A stretch of DNA of 10,362 nucleotides from Actinomycetota bacterium. Lineage in GTDB: Bacteria; Actinomycetota; Thermoleophilia; Solirubrobacterales; Thermoleophilaceae. The position numbers and the translations under genes are program-made. Below the pieces are notes generated by a model that saw only the letters and a program-made list of their open reading frames with translations, was not told the origin of the DNA and made no database searches. Of this stretch, positions 1 to 6,924 are shown piece after piece. The stretch lies in contig VAXR01000035.1 in assembly GCA_005885165.1 (NCBI GenBank), positions 1-10,362 of the forward strand, read 5' to 3'. Position 1 is the first letter of the stretch. Each line of letters opens with the position of its first letter.

Positions 1-8
1 GCCCCCTC

Positions 9-43
9 GGACATTTGTCCAGATCACTGCTTTGAGGTAGTCA
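9..43 (+). promoter_or_regulatory. Possible promoter with overlapping small palindrome upstream of the WxL locus
   Basis: The 107 bases before the first gene hold no gene. TTGTCC at 15-20 resembles a -35 box, and 17 bases later TAGTCA (38-43) is a poor -10 candidate. GGACA-TT-TGTCC (9-20) is a 5-bp-arm inverted repeat overlapping the -35 and could be an operator. A 6-bp hairpin (GCGGGC 63-68 with GCCCGC 75-80) lies in the presumed leader, upstream of the GGAG ribosome-binding site at 97-100. All of this is weak and the promoter is a guess. Confidence 0.22.
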
Positions 44-107
44 GCGTGCCGACCAGGCCCCTGCGGGCGAGCCAGCCCGCGCGCCACGAAACGACTGGAG
101 AACCCTC

Positions 108-791
108 ATGCTCATGCTGCGCTATCTCACACACACCCGTACCCGATTGCGGCTCTCCCTCGGAGGCATCGCCGCCCTAGCCGTGCTTGCCGCGCTGCCG
201 TGCGCAAGCGCGTCGGCCGCAACCGACACCACGCAGTTCTCGGTCACCGCGGGCAGCCTCGCGTTCGGTACCGCTGCGGACGTTCCGAACCTTCCCGCCC
301 TGACCTTGAACGGCCAGGCACAGACGCTGAACGCCCAGATGAACAACTACTCGGTGAGCGACGGCTCCGGGTCCGGCTCCGGCTGGAACGTCACCGTGAA
401 CGGCGACAGCACCGCCGGCAAGAGCGCCGTCTTCAAGCAGTATTGCCCGAACGCGACGTGCGGGTCCGACACCGGCCCCGGCTACGTCTCGAGCGGTGCC
501 ACGCTCCCCGCGAACTCGCTTACGCTGAGCAGCACCGGGGCGAGCTTCACGGCCCTCAACGGCACGACCGGCACGGCCCCGACGCACCAGTGCTCTACCC
601 CCTGCAACGTCGACTCGGCCTCCGCCGTGAAGACCGTCTCTGCCGCTTCCGGCGCGGGGATGGGCACCTACCAGACCAGTGGCTACAGCGCGACCAGCCT
701 GGCGCTGACTGCCCCCACCACGATCAAGGCGCTCCAGACGGCCGAGTACTACAGGCTCGATCTCGTCTGGTCGCTAAACAGCGGGCCGTAG
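108..791 (+). CDS. Secreted WxL-domain-like surface protein (copy 1)
   Basis: This 227-residue protein is predicted to be secreted and held at the cell surface. Residues 1-37 form a signal peptide: an Arg-rich start, a hydrophobic stretch of Gly/Ala/Leu at about 18-31, and an Ala-Ser-Ala cleavage site near 37. The mature part is rich in Thr, Ser, Gly and Asn, as expected of a beta-sheet domain. It carries two Trp motifs, GWNVTV (92-97) and the C-terminal YRLDLVWSLNSGP. The latter matches the Y-x3-L-x-W-x-L-x3-P signature that closes WxL domains (Pfam WxL family), which bind peptidoglycan noncovalently. Two Cys pairs, CPNATC (113-118) and CSTPC (162-166), could form disulfides. The ATG at 108 has GGAG at 97-100; an in-frame ATG at 114 is the alternative. 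The next gene encodes a WxL-interacting-like protein, and a paralogue lies at 2223-2814, which supports the call. The domain assignment is motif-based. Confidence 0.72.
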   Translation: MLMLRYLTHTRTRLRLSLGGIAALAVLAALPCASASAATDTTQFSVTAGSLAFGTAADVPNLPALTLNGQAQTLNAQMNNYSVSDGSGSGSGWNVTVNGDSTAGKSAVFKQYCPNATCGSDTGPGYVSSGATLPANSLTLSSTGASFTALNGTTGTAPTHQCSTPCNVDSASAVKTVSAASGAGMGTYQTSGYSATSLALTAPTTIKALQTAEYYRLDLVWSLNSGP

Positions 792-800
792 TTGCCGATA

Positions 801-847
801 TTGAGCCTGGCGGCAGCGCGAAGCGCTAGTCCGGCCGCCAGGCTCAA
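801..847 (+). promoter_or_regulatory. Nested intercistronic hairpin between WxL copy 1 and the anchor gene
   Basis: TTGAGCCTGGCGGC (801-814) pairs perfectly with GCCGCCAGGCTCAA (834-847), a 14-bp stem. Inside its loop is a second hairpin, AGCGC-GAA-GCGCT (815-827). The structure ends 3 bases before the ATG at 851, and the only Shine-Dalgarno-like AGG (840-842) lies in its 3' arm. There is no T-run. It may act as a processing or partial termination signal that gives more WxL protein than anchor, or it may occlude the ribosome-binding site of the anchor gene. The structure is seen; its role is inferred. Confidence 0.6.
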
Positions 848-850
848 CTC

Positions 851-2215
851 ATGAGACCCCCCTCCTGTCTCACCTCGAAGCTCCTCCTCACGCTCGTCGT
901 GGGTGCGCTGGCCGCTCTGCCAGCGGCCGCGAGCGCGGCGCCGTCGCCGCCGATGATCGTCTCCGTGCACCGCGCCTCGGGCGTGATGAGCAGCTACTTC
1001 GATCTGTCCGCGCGGTCCGGCCGACCCGCAACGGCCGGCGTCCTCCAGCTCAGGAACCAGACCGGGCGCCGGGTGACGGTCATGCTCGACCCGGTCGACC
1101 CGCTCACCGCCAGCACCCTCGGCTCGGCATACCAGCTCCGCACCACGCGGATCCACGGGCCGACCCGGTGGACCTCGCTGTCGCGCCGCCGTGTCGTGCT
1201 CGCGCCGCACGGCTCCGCCGTCATCCACGTCGCCATCCGCATGCCGGGCCGAGTCGCACCCGGTGACTACCTCAGCGGCATCAGCGTGCAGGAGCTCGGC
1301 GGCACGAATCGGGCAAAGCTGCGCGGCAACGTGGCGATCTCGAGCGTCGAGCGCTATGCGGTCGGAGTCGCGGTACGCGTTCCGGGCCCCCGGCACCCGC
1401 TGCTCCGCCTGACGAGCGCCGGGGTCGAGCGCAATCCATCTGGCGTCGAGTTCCTGGTCAAGGGCCGCAACCCGGGCAACGTGATCCTCCAGAACGTCCA
1501 GGGCTGGGTGCTGATCACGCACGGCAACCGGGTCGTCGCCAGGACCGCCGTCGGGCCGGGGACGTTCGTGACCGCCACCTCGATCTCCTATCCGATCCTC
1601 GCCCAGAACGAGCGGCCGCGGGAAGACACGGTCTACCGGGTCCGAGCGCTCTTCCGGTACGCCGGTGGAGTGGCGCGCCTGGACACGCTCGTGCGGTTCG
1701 GGCACCGCGCCGCGGTGCGCCAGGCGACCTACGGCGGCCCCCAGGTTCCCGGGTCGGGTCCGAACATCCTGATCATGGTCCTGATCGCCCTTGCGGCACT
1801 TGGCTTGGTCGGCGGCACCACCGTGCTCGTGCGCAGGCGGCACGGCGTCGGGGTCGGGGCCACGATTCGCGCCCTCGATCAGGCGCTGAGCGACGCGCGC
1901 GAACGGTCCGAGCCGCTCAGCATCATCCGCATCTCCGCGGGCGGCACCGAGCTCCCGCCGGCCATCCCCGGCCTGGTGCGCGAGCAGCTGCGCCGTTCGG
2001 ATCGCCTCTGCCGCCTCAACGGGCACGAGCTCGTGGTGCTGGCGCCCGACACGTCCGGCGAGACGGCCGGCGTGCTGGCGGCGGAGTTCCGGCGGCGGGT
2101 CGAGCGCGAGGACCCCGCCCGGCCGATCGAGATCGCGGTCATCACGCCGAACGGCGAAGGCACGGCTGCCGAGCTGCTGAACGGACGCAACGGCGGCAGC
2201 AACTCCCACTCCTGA
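851..2215 (+). CDS. Membrane-anchored WxL-interacting-like protein with degenerate GGDEF-like cytoplasmic tail
   Basis: This is a 454-residue protein with a signal peptide (1-30, cleavage around Ala-Ser-Ala-Ala). Residues of about 34-175 look like the DUF916/WxLIP peptidoglycan-binding domain: an Ig-like beta fold with L-x-N-Q-T-G-R-R-V-T-V (67-77), an L-A-P-H-G-S-A segment and P-G-D-Y-L-S-G (137-143). A second beta domain (about 183-285, with GRNPGNVILQ) corresponds to the DUF3324/WxLIP host-binding position. One membrane helix (304-326) is followed by RRR. In known WxLIPs the cytoplasmic tail is short. Here about 125 residues follow, and residues 373-419 read like a GGDEF-domain core: L-x2-S-D-R-L-C-R-L, then NGHEL (390-394) where GGDEF would stand, V-V-L-A-P-D-T, and a helix A-x-V-L-A-A-E-F-R-R-R-V-E. 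The first half of the fold and the DxD-type metal segment are missing, so it should be enzymatically inactive. Its place between two WxL genes fits an anchor or receptor role. The start is poorly supported, with a weak AGG inside a hairpin. Confidence 0.65.
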   Translation: MRPPSCLTSKLLLTLVVGALAALPAAASAAPSPPMIVSVHRASGVMSSYFDLSARSGRPATAGVLQLRNQTGRRVTVMLDPVDPLTASTLGSAYQLRTTRIHGPTRWTSLSRRRVVLAPHGSAVIHVAIRMPGRVAPGDYLSGISVQELGGTNRAKLRGNVAISSVERYAVGVAVRVPGPRHPLLRLTSAGVERNPSGVEFLVKGRNPGNVILQNVQGWVLITHGNRVVARTAVGPGTFVTATSISYPILAQNERPREDTVYRVRALFRYAGGVARLDTLVRFGHRAAVRQATYGGPQVPGSGPNILIMVLIALAALGLVGGTTVLVRRRHGVGVGATIRALDQALSDARERSEPLSIIRISAGGTELPPAIPGLVREQLRRSDRLCRLNGHELVVLAPDTSGETAGVLAAEFRRRVEREDPARPIEIAVITPNGEGTAAELLNGRNGGSNSHS

Positions 2216-2222
2216 GGCGCGC

Positions 2223-2814
2223 ATGACGCCGACCGGCGGCGATCGCGGTCGCGCTTCAGCTGCTCCTCCCCGGGTACGCCGCGGCGGCGGTCTCCTTCTC
2301 GACCGCCCCGAACGCCCCCAACCTCGCCGCCGTCACGCTGAACGGGCAGGCGACGACCGACAACGCGACCATGGCCAACTGGGGCGTCACGATGTCGGGC
2401 TCCAAGACCGGATGGAACGTCACGGTCGCGGGCGATACGACCGCCGGCAAGAGCGCCGTGTTCAAGCAGTACTGCCCGAACGCCACCTGCGGGACGGACT
2501 CCGGCCCGGGCTACATCACCGGCGGCTTTACGCTGGCCGCGAGCTCGCTCACGCTCAACAGCACCGGGGCGAGCTGGACCGGCAACTCGGGGACGACTCC
2601 CTCCCACCTCTGCAACTCGGGCTGCCTGATGGACACCACGACGGCGGTCAAGATCGCCTCCGCCTCGACATCGGTCAGTCTCGGAACCTGGTCCACCACG
2701 GGCTACAGCGCGACCAGCCTCGCGCTCAGCGTCCCCACCACGACGCGGTTCCTGTCGCAGTCCGGCGAGGTCTACCACCTGGATCTCGTGTGGACCCTGA
2801 ACAGCGGGCCGTAA
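2223..2814 (+). CDS. Secreted WxL-domain-like protein (copy 2), apparent frameshift at start
   Basis: This is a paralogue of the protein at 108-791, sharing L-N-G-Q-A, GWNVTV, T-A-G-K-S-A-V-F-K-Q-Y-C-P-N-A-T-C, a C-x3-C pair (CNSGC) and the C-terminal YHLDLVWTLNSGP, followed by TAA. The homologous frame is open from 2227 and encodes RRPAAIAVALQLLLPGYAAA, a convincing signal peptide, but has no ATG, GTG or TTG before 2371. The codon at 2224-2226 in that frame is TGA. An ATG at 2223, preceded by GAGG (2214-2217) at 5-nt spacing, lies one frame off. Removing one base at 2226 would give MRRPAAIAVA... and a protein of about 195 residues. Starting at the in-frame ATG 2371 would leave 147 residues without a signal peptide. 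It could therefore be a sequencing error, a recent pseudogene, or a recoded or non-standard start. It lies 7 nt after the anchor gene, so it is probably cotranscribed. Confidence 0.62.
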
Positions 2815-2817
2815 ACG

Positions 2818-2847
2818 AGAACCGCCGCCCGGGCGGGCGGCGGTTCT
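2818..2847 (+). terminator. Strong hairpin terminator closing the WxL locus
   Basis: AGAACCGCCGCCC (2818-2830) and GGGCGGCGGTTCT (2835-2847) form a perfect 13-bp stem with a GGGC loop, starting 3 nt after the TAA of the second WxL gene. There is no T-run after it, which is common for terminators in high-GC actinobacteria. Being symmetrical, it could also stop minus-strand transcription from the SDR gene. Confidence 0.7.
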
Positions 2848-2946
2848 AGCTACCGACTGGAGGAGCTTGCGCTCTTACCCGTTTTTCGGCCGCCGGCGAA
2901 GGACCGTACATACCTCAAACCGGCCAGAGCGCGAAACCGTCTTCGT

Positions 2947-2968
2947 TCTGACGCCGGCCGGAGTCAGA
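2947..2968 (-). terminator. Weak hairpin overlapping the SDR stop codon
   Basis: TCTGAC (2947-2952) pairs with GTCAGA (2963-2968) around a GC-rich loop, and the SDR stop codon is inside the stem. It could serve as the 3' end of the SDR transcript, but it is short and has no T-run. The rest of 2848-2963 holds no gene that I can support. Confidence 0.3.
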
Positions 2969-3749
2969 CGATCGACGGCACCGAGCCGCCGTCGACCGAC
3001 CACGCCGCGCCCACGACGTCGGAGGCGCGCGCGGAGCACAGGAACGTGATCACGGCGGCGATCTCGTCCTCCGTGCCGAAGCGCCCGAGCGGGATCTTCG
3101 CGCGCGCCTGCGCGAGCACCTCCGCGGGATCCGCTCCCGAGCGCTCCGCCGACTGCTCGGCCAGTCCGCCGGGGGCGGTCCACAGCGGCGACTCGACCGG
3201 ACCGGGCGCCACCGCGTTCACGAGGACGCCCCGCCTGGCGTAGGCTTCGGCGAAGGCGCGAGAGAGCGCGAGCTGCGCCGTCTTCGTAACCGAGTACGCC
3301 ACGTTCGAGCTCGACGGACGCTTGCCCGAGGACGAGCAAACGTTCACGACCCGCCCCCAACCGCGCTCGGCCATCCGCGGCGCGGCGGCACGCATCAGCC
3401 GCAGCGACGCCATCACGTGGAGCTCCCATTGCTCCTGCCAGTCCTCGTCCGTCAGCTCATCGAGCGGCCTGACCCGACTCGTCCCCGCGTTGTTGACGAG
3501 CACGTCCACCGATCCGAAGCGCTCCACGCAGCTCAGCACCGCCCGATCGCCCGCGTCCGGAGTGGTCACGTCGAGGCCGAGCGTGGCCGCGTCCCCGCAG
3601 CCCGCCGCGACCTCGGCCAGGCGTTCCTCGTTGCGCGCGACCAGCAGAACGCGCGCCCGCTCGGCCGCGAGCGCGCGCGCCGTGGCCGCGCCGATGCCGC
3701 TGCTCGCCCCAGTCACGATGCAGGCTCTGCCCGCGAGCTCCAGATCCAT
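2964..3749 (-). CDS. SDR-family NAD(P)-dependent oxidoreductase
   Basis: This 261-residue classical short-chain dehydrogenase/reductase is of usual length for the family. It has TGASSGIG (13-20, cofactor loop), LDVT (59-62), NNAG (86-89), catalytic Ser139, Tyr152 and Lys156 (Y-S-V-T-K), and the PGPVESPL segment. Arg39 at the end of the second strand suggests NADP(H) preference. The tetrad position usually held by Asn appears to be His111 (in E-L-H-V-M). The C-terminal S-V-D-G-G is typical of the FabG-like group. The substrate cannot be told from sequence. ATG 3749 is preferred because it begins the first strand at normal length. A GTG directly before it (3752) is possible, with GGAGGG further upstream at 3771-3766. 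Longer in-frame extensions would run into the divergent neighbour. It is transcribed away from the YjbQ-family gene, whose start is 43 bp away. Confidence 0.93.
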   Translation of the reverse strand: MDLELAGRACIVTGASSGIGAATARALAAERARVLLVARNEERLAEVAAGCGDAATLGLDVTTPDAGDRAVLSCVERFGSVDVLVNNAGTSRVRPLDELTDEDWQEQWELHVMASLRLMRAAAPRMAERGWGRVVNVCSSSGKRPSSSNVAYSVTKTAQLALSRAFAEAYARRGVLVNAVAPGPVESPLWTAPGGLAEQSAERSGADPAEVLAQARAKIPLGRFGTEDEIAAVITFLCSARASDVVGAAWSVDGGSVPSIV

Positions 3750-3792
3750 CACGTCATGATCCCAACCCTCCACCGTCCGAGAGGAGCCGCAC

Positions 3793-4254
3793 GTGAAGTC
3801 GCACACCGTCTACCGGACGTTCAACACCGAGCGCCGCCGCGAGTTCGTGCGCATCACCGAAGACGTTCAGGCCGCCGTTGACGACGCCGGCGTGAGCGAG
3901 GGAATGGCGCTCGTGTCCGCGATGCACATAACCGCGGGCGTCTGGGTGAACGACGACGAGCCGGGGATCCAGGCCGACGCGCTCGAGTGGCTCGACAAGC
4001 TGGCCCCGGCCAGCTGGCAGCCGCCGCCGAACGACGTGGCCGGTGAGCTACTGCCCGAGGGCGGCGACTACCGGCACCACCGGGGCGGCGAGGACAACGG
4101 CGACGCGCACCTCAAGAACCTCCTCGTCCACCACCAGGTGATCGTCCCGGTCACCGAGGGCCACCTCGACCTCGGGCCCTGGCAGGCGATCTTCTACACC
4201 GAGTTCGACGGACAGCGGCCCAAGCGGCTGATCATCAAGGTGATCGGCGAGTAG
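3793..4254 (+). CDS. YjbQ / UPF0047 family protein (secondary thiamine-phosphate synthase-like)
   Basis: This is a 153-residue cytoplasmic protein of the YjbQ/UPF0047 family. Members are small beta-rich trimers, and some have weak thiamine-phosphate synthase activity; their true role is unsettled. Visible family motifs are A-M-H-I-T-A-G-V (43-50), W-V-N-D-D-E-P (51-57), Y-R-H-H (93-96), E-D-N-G-D-A-H-L-K (100-108), G-P-W-Q-A-I (128-133) and the C-terminal D-G-Q-R-P-K-R. The conserved histidines probably bind a metal. The start is GTG 3793 with GAGGAG at 3781-3786 (6-nt spacing). It is slightly longer than the usual 130-140 residues because of a Pro-rich stretch near 72-90. It is divergent from the SDR gene and convergent with the phosphatase gene, whose stop is only 3 bp away, so there is no room for a separate terminator between them. 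Confidence 0.93.
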   Translation: MKSHTVYRTFNTERRREFVRITEDVQAAVDDAGVSEGMALVSAMHITAGVWVNDDEPGIQADALEWLDKLAPASWQPPPNDVAGELLPEGGDYRHHRGGEDNGDAHLKNLLVHHQVIVPVTEGHLDLGPWQAIFYTEFDGQRPKRLIIKVIGE

Positions 4255-4257
4255 AAC

Positions 4258-6906
4258 TCAGGCGGCGCCCATCGCCACCGTGGAGGCCCGCGCGGCGCCC
4301 TCCTCGGTGCCTCCGGGGCGGAAGCGCACGACGAGGATCGCGATGTCGTCGCGCGGCTGCCGGCCTGACGGATCGCCGACGGCGTCCTCCAGCAGGTGTT
4401 CGGCGATCTCGTCGGCCGACTCGTAGTCGTGCTCGTGGACGCGCGCGGCGAGCTCCATCGGCTCGGGCATGACCCGGGGAGCGGCGGCGTCCGTCAGCCC
4501 GTCGGTGTAGAGGACGATCGAGTCGCCGGGGCGGAGGACGAGCGTCTCGTCGCTCAGGTCGGGGTCCGGAACCACGCCGAGGAGCGTGCCGGGCGTGCCC
4601 GTCTCCGCCACGGCCCCGCCCGACCGGAGCACCAGCGGCAGGGGATGGCCGCCGCTGGCGAAGCGGAGCCGTGGCTCGCCGTCGCCAGCCTCGATGTGCG
4701 CGTAGAGCACCGTGCAGAAGCGTCGATCGGTGCGCTGGTGGAGCATCGCCTCGTTGAGGGTCGCGAGAATGCGGCTCGGGCTCTTCTCGCGCATCGCCGT
4801 CGCGCGCAGCGTGTACCGAGCGAGCGCCGTGAGCGCGGCCGCCTCCGGCCCCTTCCCGCAGACGTCGCCGATAACCGCTGCCCATTCGCCGGGGGCCGTC
4901 TTGAACACGTCGTAGAAGTCTCCGCCCACCTCGTACGCCTCGCCCGCCGCGCGGAAACGCGCCGCGATCTCTAGGCCCGGCGGCTGCGGCAGCTCGGGGG
5001 GCAGCAGGCTCTCTTGCAGCGTCCGCGCGATGTGCGTGCGCTCGCCGTAGAGCCGCGCGTTGTCCACCGCCAGCGCGCATCGATTCGCGAGGTCGCGCGC
5101 GAGCGGGAGGTCGCGCTCCCCGAAGCTTCGGCCCGACTCCGCGTTCACCAGCGTCACGGCGCCCAGCATCCGGCCGCGCGCGGCCATCGGCACGATCAGG
5201 ACCGAGCGCATGCCGAGCGAGCGGATGATCTCGAGCCGCTCGGGCTCCTCGATCGCCTCGGCGAGCAGCTCATCCGGGATCTCGGGATAGAGCTCGGGCT
5301 CCCCTGTTCGCAGCACGTTCGCCACGCCGGTCAGGTCTGAGATATCCACCGGCCAGCGCCGCTGGAGGTCGACGGCCAGCTCGACCTTGCCGGGATCGCT
5401 GTGGGCCACGACGACGTGGCGGATCTTCCCGTCCTCGAGGATGTCCACCGCACACCAGTCCGCGATACGCGGGACGGCCAGCCGCGCCACGTTGCTCAGG
5501 GTGGTGCGGTGATCGAGCGACGACGCGAGGATCGCGCTGGCCTCCGCCAGGAAGCGCTCGCCCTCACTCGCCTGGTGCACCTCCGTGACGTCCTCCATGA
5601 CGTTGATCGCGAGCACCGGGTCCCCGCGCTCGTCGAAGACGGGCTCCGCCTTCACCCTCACCCAGTTCTCGGTCGGGTCGCCGCGGCGGCGGAAGCGACC
5701 CAGCAGCGGCTCCGGCGATCGCTCGCCGCTGAGCGCGCGCCGGCCGGGCAGCGCCTCGATCGGTACGCGGTTCCCGTCTTCGTCGAGGAACTCGAACCGC
5801 GCCGTCACCTCGCTCACCGGCGTGGCCAGTAGCTCGTCAACGCTGGAGAACCCCAGGGTCCGGACCGCAGCGTCGTTCGCGTACACGAGCTCGCCGTCCG
5901 GGCGCTGCGCCGTGACGGCGTCCGCCACGCCGTCGAGGATCGCCTGGAGCTCATCGCGCGAGGCGCGGAGGCGCGACTCTGCGGCGCTCAGCTGGATATA
6001 GAGCCGCGCGTTCTCGAGCGCGACGGCCATGCGCGCGGCGATCTCCTCACCCAGCTCGAGGTCCGCCTCGTCGAGCGGGCCGCCCGATTCGGCGGTCGCG
6101 AACGCGATCGCGCCGAGCGTTCGGCCGCGCGTCGCGATCGGGACCACCATCGCGGAGCGCATCCTGAGCTCGCGCAGCAGGCGGAGGTTCTCCTCGTCGG
6201 CGGCGAGCGCTCGCAGGACGTCGTCGCCCACCTCTGGATACAGCCGCGGGCGACCGTCTCGGATGACCGCTGCGGGCCCCTCGTCGCGCGCCGGATCGAG
6301 CGGGTAGCGGGCGAGGAGGTCCCAGGCCGCCTGCTGCCGGCCGGGAGACCAGTGCACGGCGGCGACCTGCCGGATCCGGTCACCCTCGCCGCGCAGGAAC
6401 ACAAAGCACCAGTCGGCGAGCTCGAACGAGGCGAGGCGCGCGACCTCGATCGCCATGACCTCGGGATCGAGCGACCGCTGCGCGATCTCCCCCACCCCCG
6501 CGATCACCCGGTATCGGCGGCGCGCGGCCAGCTCGCGGCCTCTGGCCAGCGCAATCCACACGGCGATCAGCCCGCCCGCGGGAATGACCCCCACGCGAAG
6601 CAGGTGGTCCTTCGTGCCGAAGAAGTGGTTCTCCCAGCCGAGGACGAGCGCCAGGAGCGTGGTGTAGAGGGTTGCGAGGGCGGTACCTCGCGGGCGGCCG
6701 CCGACCGCCGCGATCAACGGGGCGACCACCAGGAACGCCACCAACCGCACGCGCGAGCCGAGCGCGACGTCGAGGCCGGCGATCGCCGTCGCCGATCCGA
6801 CGCCGGCCATCAGCCAGAGAATCCCCCGCCGGCCCCGCGTCAGGCGGGCGGGTTCCTCCCCCGGCTGCAGGAAGCCAGTCGGGAGCGCCCACCGCACGGG
6901 CTGCAC
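4258..6906 (-). CDS. Membrane sensor phosphatase: 4 TM, GAF-PAS-GAF-SpoIIE (PP2C)
   Basis: This 882-residue protein is predicted to dephosphorylate a Ser/Thr-phosphorylated STAS protein, as SpoIIE and RsbU/RsbP do. About four membrane helices (28-50, 53-69, 75-90, 106-121) are followed by GAF 1 (about 135-305), a PAS domain (about 315-445), GAF 2 (about 448-622) and a PP2C/SpoIIE domain (about 640-862). The catalytic motifs are intact: GGDFYD (661-666), GDVCGKG (680-686), SGGHP (751-755), YTDGLTD (800-806) and RDDI (852-855), which supplies the metal-binding aspartates. The two GAF domains resemble each other (ADWC; MRS-x4-VP-x2-RGR-x-LGA; AES; N-A-R-L-Y) and probably arose by internal duplication. 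No kinase domain is present. The start is taken as GTG 6906; the ribosome-binding site is weak, and GTG three codons later is an alternative. The gene lies 18 nt behind the STAS gene, its likely substrate. Confidence 0.92.
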   Translation of the reverse strand: MQPVRWALPTGFLQPGEEPARLTRGRRGILWLMAGVGSATAIAGLDVALGSRVRLVAFLVVAPLIAAVGGRPRGTALATLYTTLLALVLGWENHFFGTKDHLLRVGVIPAGGLIAVWIALARGRELAARRRYRVIAGVGEIAQRSLDPEVMAIEVARLASFELADWCFVFLRGEGDRIRQVAAVHWSPGRQQAAWDLLARYPLDPARDEGPAAVIRDGRPRLYPEVGDDVLRALAADEENLRLLRELRMRSAMVVPIATRGRTLGAIAFATAESGGPLDEADLELGEEIAARMAVALENARLYIQLSAAESRLRASRDELQAILDGVADAVTAQRPDGELVYANDAAVRTLGFSSVDELLATPVSEVTARFEFLDEDGNRVPIEALPGRRALSGERSPEPLLGRFRRRGDPTENWVRVKAEPVFDERGDPVLAINVMEDVTEVHQASEGERFLAEASAILASSLDHRTTLSNVARLAVPRIADWCAVDILEDGKIRHVVVAHSDPGKVELAVDLQRRWPVDISDLTGVANVLRTGEPELYPEIPDELLAEAIEEPERLEIIRSLGMRSVLIVPMAARGRMLGAVTLVNAESGRSFGERDLPLARDLANRCALAVDNARLYGERTHIARTLQESLLPPELPQPPGLEIAARFRAAGEAYEVGGDFYDVFKTAPGEWAAVIGDVCGKGPEAAALTALARYTLRATAMREKSPSRILATLNEAMLHQRTDRRFCTVLYAHIEAGDGEPRLRFASGGHPLPLVLRSGGAVAETGTPGTLLGVVPDPDLSDETLVLRPGDSIVLYTDGLTDAAAPRVMPEPMELAARVHEHDYESADEIAEHLLEDAVGDPSGRQPRDDIAILVVRFRPGGTEEGAARASTVAMGAA

Positions 6907-6924
6907 CCTAGAGGAACCCGCCGC

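Noticed and set aside
749..2224. Long minus-strand open frame opposite the anchor gene (491 codons)
   Set aside because: It is composed of Arg/Ala/Gly/Asp-rich low-complexity sequence typical of the antisense frame of GC-rich genes, shows no motif, and lies opposite a gene with clear domains.
2371..2814. ATG 2371 as the true start of WxL copy 2
   Set aside because: It would remove the signal peptide and the conserved L-N-G-Q-A segment encoded just upstream in the same frame; a frameshift explains the data better.
2867..3049. Small plus-strand frame (60 codons) with a TTG start after GGAGGAG
   Set aside because: The ribosome-binding site is too close (1 nt), the product is Arg/Pro-rich, and most of it lies over the 3' end of the SDR gene.
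3750..3806. N-terminal extension of the SDR gene by 19 residues
   Set aside because: It adds no family sequence ahead of the first strand and would overlap the start and ribosome-binding site of the divergent YjbQ-family gene.
4235..5080. Minus-strand open frame in another frame of the phosphatase gene
   Set aside because: Arg/Gly-rich shadow of the PP2C domain, whose catalytic motifs lie in the other frame.
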